Below, in pieces: positions 6,001 to 7,549 of a DNA stretch of 7,549 nt (the stretch's first letter is position 1; each line of letters opens with the position of its first letter). Below the pieces are notes generated by a model that was given only the letters and a program-made list of their open reading frames with translations, did not search any database and was not told the origin of the DNA. Source of the stretch: Collinsella sp. AF02-46-1 (GTDB lineage Bacteria; Actinomycetota; Coriobacteriia; Coriobacteriales; Coriobacteriaceae); assembly GCA_934876235.1 (NCBI GenBank), contig CAKXKM010000084.1, positions 1 through 7,549 of the forward strand, in the 5' to 3' direction. Made by a program: the position numbers and the translations under genes.

Positions 6001-6771
6001 ATGATCAAGGCCGCGTTTTTCGATATCGACGGCACGCTGTTGAGCTTTAAGACCCACCGGATTCCGGCGTCGGCGCAGCAGGTGCTCGACAGCTTTCGCG
6101 AGCAGGGGATTGCGTGCGTGATCGCCACGGGCCGTCCGACCTACCAGATGCCGGACTGGCTGTTCGACTTGGGTTGGGATGCGTACATTACGCTTTCGGG
6201 CCAGCACTGCTTTGATGCCGAGGGGGTTTACCGCAGCTGTCCGATTGACCCGGACGACGTTGCGGTGATCGTGGGCCAGGTGGCCGAGGGGCGCTACGAC
6301 TCGCTGTGCATGCAGGGCGAGAACTCGTTTGTGAACCGCCTGTCCGAGCGCGTGGTGACGGCCGGGAGCAACGCGGGGATTGTCTACCACGAGAAGCCGT
6401 TTGAGCACGCCTTTGACGCGCCAGTCTACCAGTTCTGCGCCTTTGTGGACCCGGCCGACGAGCATATCGTGACTGATGCGGTGTCGCATTCGCTCACTAC
6501 ACGCTGGTGCGACCTGTTCTGCGACATTATTCCCGCTAACGGCGGCAAGGACCTGGGTGTGGCGGCGACGCTGGAGCGCCTGGGCATCGACGCGAGTGAG
6601 GCGATTGCGTTTGGCGACGGCGAGAACGACCTGTCGATGTTCTCGGCCGTGGGCACAAGTGTGGCCATGGGTAACGCGCAGGACACTGTGAAGGCTGCGG
6701 CGACCTATGTGACAACCGCCGTGGACGACGACGGCATCTACAACGCCGCAAAGCACTTTGGGCTGGTGTAG
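6001..6771 (+). CDS. Cof-type HAD-IIB family phosphatase
   Basis: This 256-residue cytoplasmic hydrolase probably removes phosphate from small metabolites such as sugar phosphates, nucleotides or flavin precursors. The substrate cannot be read from the sequence. All four HAD motifs are present: motif I FDIDGTLL with nucleophile Asp8 and acid/base Asp10, motif II ATGRP (42-46, Thr43), motif III Lys183 in GGKDLGV, and motif IV GDGENDLSMF (205-214) with Mg-binding Asp206 and Asp210. The stretch of about 80-180 between motifs II and III is the C2B cap typical of Cof/YidA-like enzymes. Length is usual. ATG 6001 follows the ABC-F stop by 6 bases. GAGGAG (5986-5991) inside the end of the ABC-F gene is 9 bases upstream, so translation is probably coupled. 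Confidence 0.92.
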   Translation: MIKAAFFDIDGTLLSFKTHRIPASAQQVLDSFREQGIACVIATGRPTYQMPDWLFDLGWDAYITLSGQHCFDAEGVYRSCPIDPDDVAVIVGQVAEGRYDSLCMQGENSFVNRLSERVVTAGSNAGIVYHEKPFEHAFDAPVYQFCAFVDPADEHIVTDAVSHSLTTRWCDLFCDIIPANGGKDLGVAATLERLGIDASEAIAFGDGENDLSMFSAVGTSVAMGNAQDTVKAAATYVTTAVDDDGIYNAAKHFGLV

Positions 6772-6786
6772 CTGCAGATTCGGCAC

Positions 6787-6847
6787 TTGGGGACACTCCT
6801 TGCCAATCCGACCGGCGAGTTGGCCAATCGGCAAAGACTGTCCCCAA
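6787..6847. repeat. REP-like imperfect palindrome after the HAD gene
   Basis: TTGGGGACA (6787-6795) pairs perfectly with TGTCCCCAA (6839-6847). Inward, TTGCC (6800-6804) pairs with GGCAA (6830-6834), and a few more bases pair between them. The centre also holds a direct near-repeat, GCCAATCCG (6802-6810) and GCCAATCGG (6823-6831 region, offset by one). Arms of this GGGGACA type recur as dispersed palindromes in many bacteria. No T-run follows the right arm, so it is not a standard terminator, though it could protect the end of the HAD transcript. Genome copy number would settle its nature. Confidence 0.6.
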
Positions 6848-6887
6848 TGACTAGTCGTTTAAGAACGTCCTCAATGACTACCCGTTT
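6841..6887. repeat. Pair of 20-base direct repeats
   Basis: Bases 6841-6860 and 6868-6887 match at 17 of 20 positions; both contain CAATGACTA and end in CGTTT. The start-to-start spacing is 27 bases. The first copy overlaps the right arm of the palindrome at 6787-6847, and contains the 8-base palindrome GACTAGTC (6849-6856). The layout suggests a composite repeat element whose unit has been partly duplicated. Confidence 0.6.
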
Positions 6888-6890
6888 TTT
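6852..6890 (+). terminator. Possible weak terminator for the ABC-F/HAD unit
   Basis: TAGTC (6852-6856) can pair with GACTA (6876-6880), or CGTT (6856-6859) with AACG (6864-6867), shortly before a run of six T (6885-6890). Both stems are short and a CCCG gap separates the first from the T-run. It is the only T-run after the HAD gene, so it is listed as the best available terminator, with low confidence. Confidence 0.25.
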
Positions 6891-6897
6891 GTGAATC

Positions 6898-6981
6898 AAG
6901 GCTAACTTTCTAAACAATGTAGTAAGACATGGGCAACTTTTGCGGTAAAGTAAATCAAGCAAAAGTATCCAAAGGCTAACT
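6898..6981 (+). promoter_or_regulatory. Promoter/operator region of the DtxR-family gene
   Basis: AAGGCTAACT occurs twice as an exact 10-base direct repeat (6898-6907 and 6972-6981). Its AGGCTAAC core resembles one half of the DtxR/IdeR operator, but neither copy makes a good full palindrome (the first is about 12 of 19 to the IdeR-type consensus). Between them, ACTTTTGC (6936-6943) and GCAAAAGT (6959-6966) form a perfect 8-base dyad with a 15-base spacer, and ACTTT/AAAGT (6936-6940, 6947-6951) forms a tighter one. A candidate promoter, AAGACA (6924-6929) and TAAAGT (6946-6951), spaced 16, overlaps these dyads. Autoregulation by the gene at 7006 is inference. Confidence 0.45.
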
Positions 6982-7005
6982 AGAAGCCATCGCGAAAGGC
7001 GGCCC

Positions 7006-7395
7006 ATGGCCCTGCGTGAATCTGGAGAAGACTATCTCGAATCTATCTATGTGCTCTCGGAACGGCAGGGCACCGTGCGCTCGATCGACGTTGCGGAGTA
7101 CCTCGGCGTAACCAAGGCGAGCGTTTCCAAGGCCATGGCGACGCTGGAAAGCAACGGCTATGTCGAAATGGGCAAACGCGACGTGCATCTGACGGAACGC
7201 GGTCTTGAGGTTGCCCGTCAAATGTGGGAGCGCCACTGCTTTTTTGTAGGTCTGCTAGAGGACGCAGGCGTAACGCCCGAGGTTGCCTCGCAAGAGGGCT
7301 GTCACATGGAGCACTGCCTGAGCGAGGAGAGTTTCGAGAAGCTAAGGTCGATGCTGAGGCGGGAAGATGTAGCGGGTCCAAAAACAGAAGCCTAA
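7006..7395 (+). CDS. DtxR-family metal-dependent transcriptional repressor
   Basis: This 129-residue cytoplasmic regulator is expected to bind DNA as a dimer when loaded with Mn or Fe and repress metal uptake genes. Residues about 5-65 form the winged helix-turn-helix (recognition region VTKASVSKAMATLESNGYV, 35-53). Residues about 66-120 are the dimerisation and metal-binding domain. Likely metal ligands by alignment from memory are Asp9, Glu12, His77, Cys99, Glu102 and His103, in EDYLESIY and EGCHMEHCLSEE. Asp9 is MntR-like, while Cys99 matches the DtxR/IdeR cysteine, so metal preference cannot be called. There is no SH3/FeoA-like third domain. ATG 7006 has AAAGG (6995-6999) 6 bases upstream. 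The frame continues without a stop after TAA 7395 to the window end, which may be chance. Confidence 0.9.
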   Translation: MALRESGEDYLESIYVLSERQGTVRSIDVAEYLGVTKASVSKAMATLESNGYVEMGKRDVHLTERGLEVARQMWERHCFFVGLLEDAGVTPEVASQEGCHMEHCLSEESFEKLRSMLRREDVAGPKTEA

Positions 7396-7549
7396 CTGAC
7401 CCACAGTAGCGCGGAGTTCACGCAAAGCGCGAACCAGCGACCGGGACCAGCGGCCCTTTCGGCCAAGTCCATTTCAGCAAAGGAACCCCGCCAGCAAGCG
7501 ATGCCCAAGAACCGCCAGCTGCGTCAATGCAGGCCGGGGCCGGGGGGGG
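7396..7549. other. Window tail: small hairpin, open frame, terminal G-run; no supported gene
   Basis: GTTCACGC (7416-7423) pairs with GCGCGAAC (7427-7434) with one mismatch and an AAA loop, but no T-run follows. The frame of the preceding gene stays open from 7396 to the end. The first ATG in it is 7501, with AAAGGAA about 15 bases upstream, too far for a convincing start. The last 16 bases are G/C only and end in seven G, which looks like low-quality sequence or a contig edge. A 5' part of a gene running off the window is possible but unsupported. Confidence 0.4.

Noticed and set aside
5101..6834. Long open frame on the minus strand (577 codons) opposite the ABC-F and HAD genes
   Set aside because: Same cause: high-GC codon bias removes antisense stops. 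The product has no domain and the frame crosses two well-supported genes and the REP-like palindrome.
1..7549. CRISPR array, tRNA, rRNA, integrase, toxin-antitoxin or phage genes
   Set aside because: No regularly spaced repeats, no cloverleaf or rRNA-like sequence, and no protein with these domains on either strand.

Overview
The window reads as one segment of a GC-rich, Gram-positive-type bacterial genome, most likely a gut Coriobacteriia member such as Collinsella. This placement is inference. It rests on strongly C/G-ending codons, a Tat-exported lipoprotein form of PstS, Actinobacteria-like proteins, and short intergenic spacers carrying palindromic repeats. All supported genes are on the + strand.

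Layout. 1-269: a long imperfect palindrome at the left edge (1-63), then a promoter region and a highly structured leader (three stem-loops, 140-244). 270-3929: a compact high-affinity phosphate importer operon, pstS-pstC-pstA-pstB, with a 24-base gap after pstS, then an 8-base pstC/pstA overlap and an ATGA pstA/pstB overlap. It ends in a hairpin plus a strong intrinsic terminator (3948-4022). No phoU follows pstB. 4023-4134: a second strong hairpin, an extended -10 promoter and a ribosome binding site. 4135-6771: a two-gene unit of a Uup-like ABC-F ATPase and a Cof-type HAD phosphatase, 6 bases apart. 6772-7005: a spacer with a REP-like palindrome, a pair of direct repeats, and a dense cluster of dyad and direct-repeat motifs before the next gene. 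7006-7395: a DtxR-family metal-responsive repressor with an unusual-looking metal-site combination. 7396-7549: a non-coding or uncertain tail ending in a G-run that looks like a contig end.

How it fits together. PstS captures phosphate outside the membrane, PstC and PstA form the channel, and PstB powers import. The ABC-F protein acts on the ribosome, not in transport. The HAD enzyme is a probable sugar-phosphate or nucleotide phosphatase co-transcribed with it. The DtxR-type repressor is a separate unit and may bind the motifs in its own promoter.

The genes are ordinary core functions. I see no clear new multi-gene system. The points worth a second look are in the non-coding DNA (structured pst leader, repeats at the window edges and at 6787-6887, operator-like dyads at 6898-6981) and in the metal site of the repressor.
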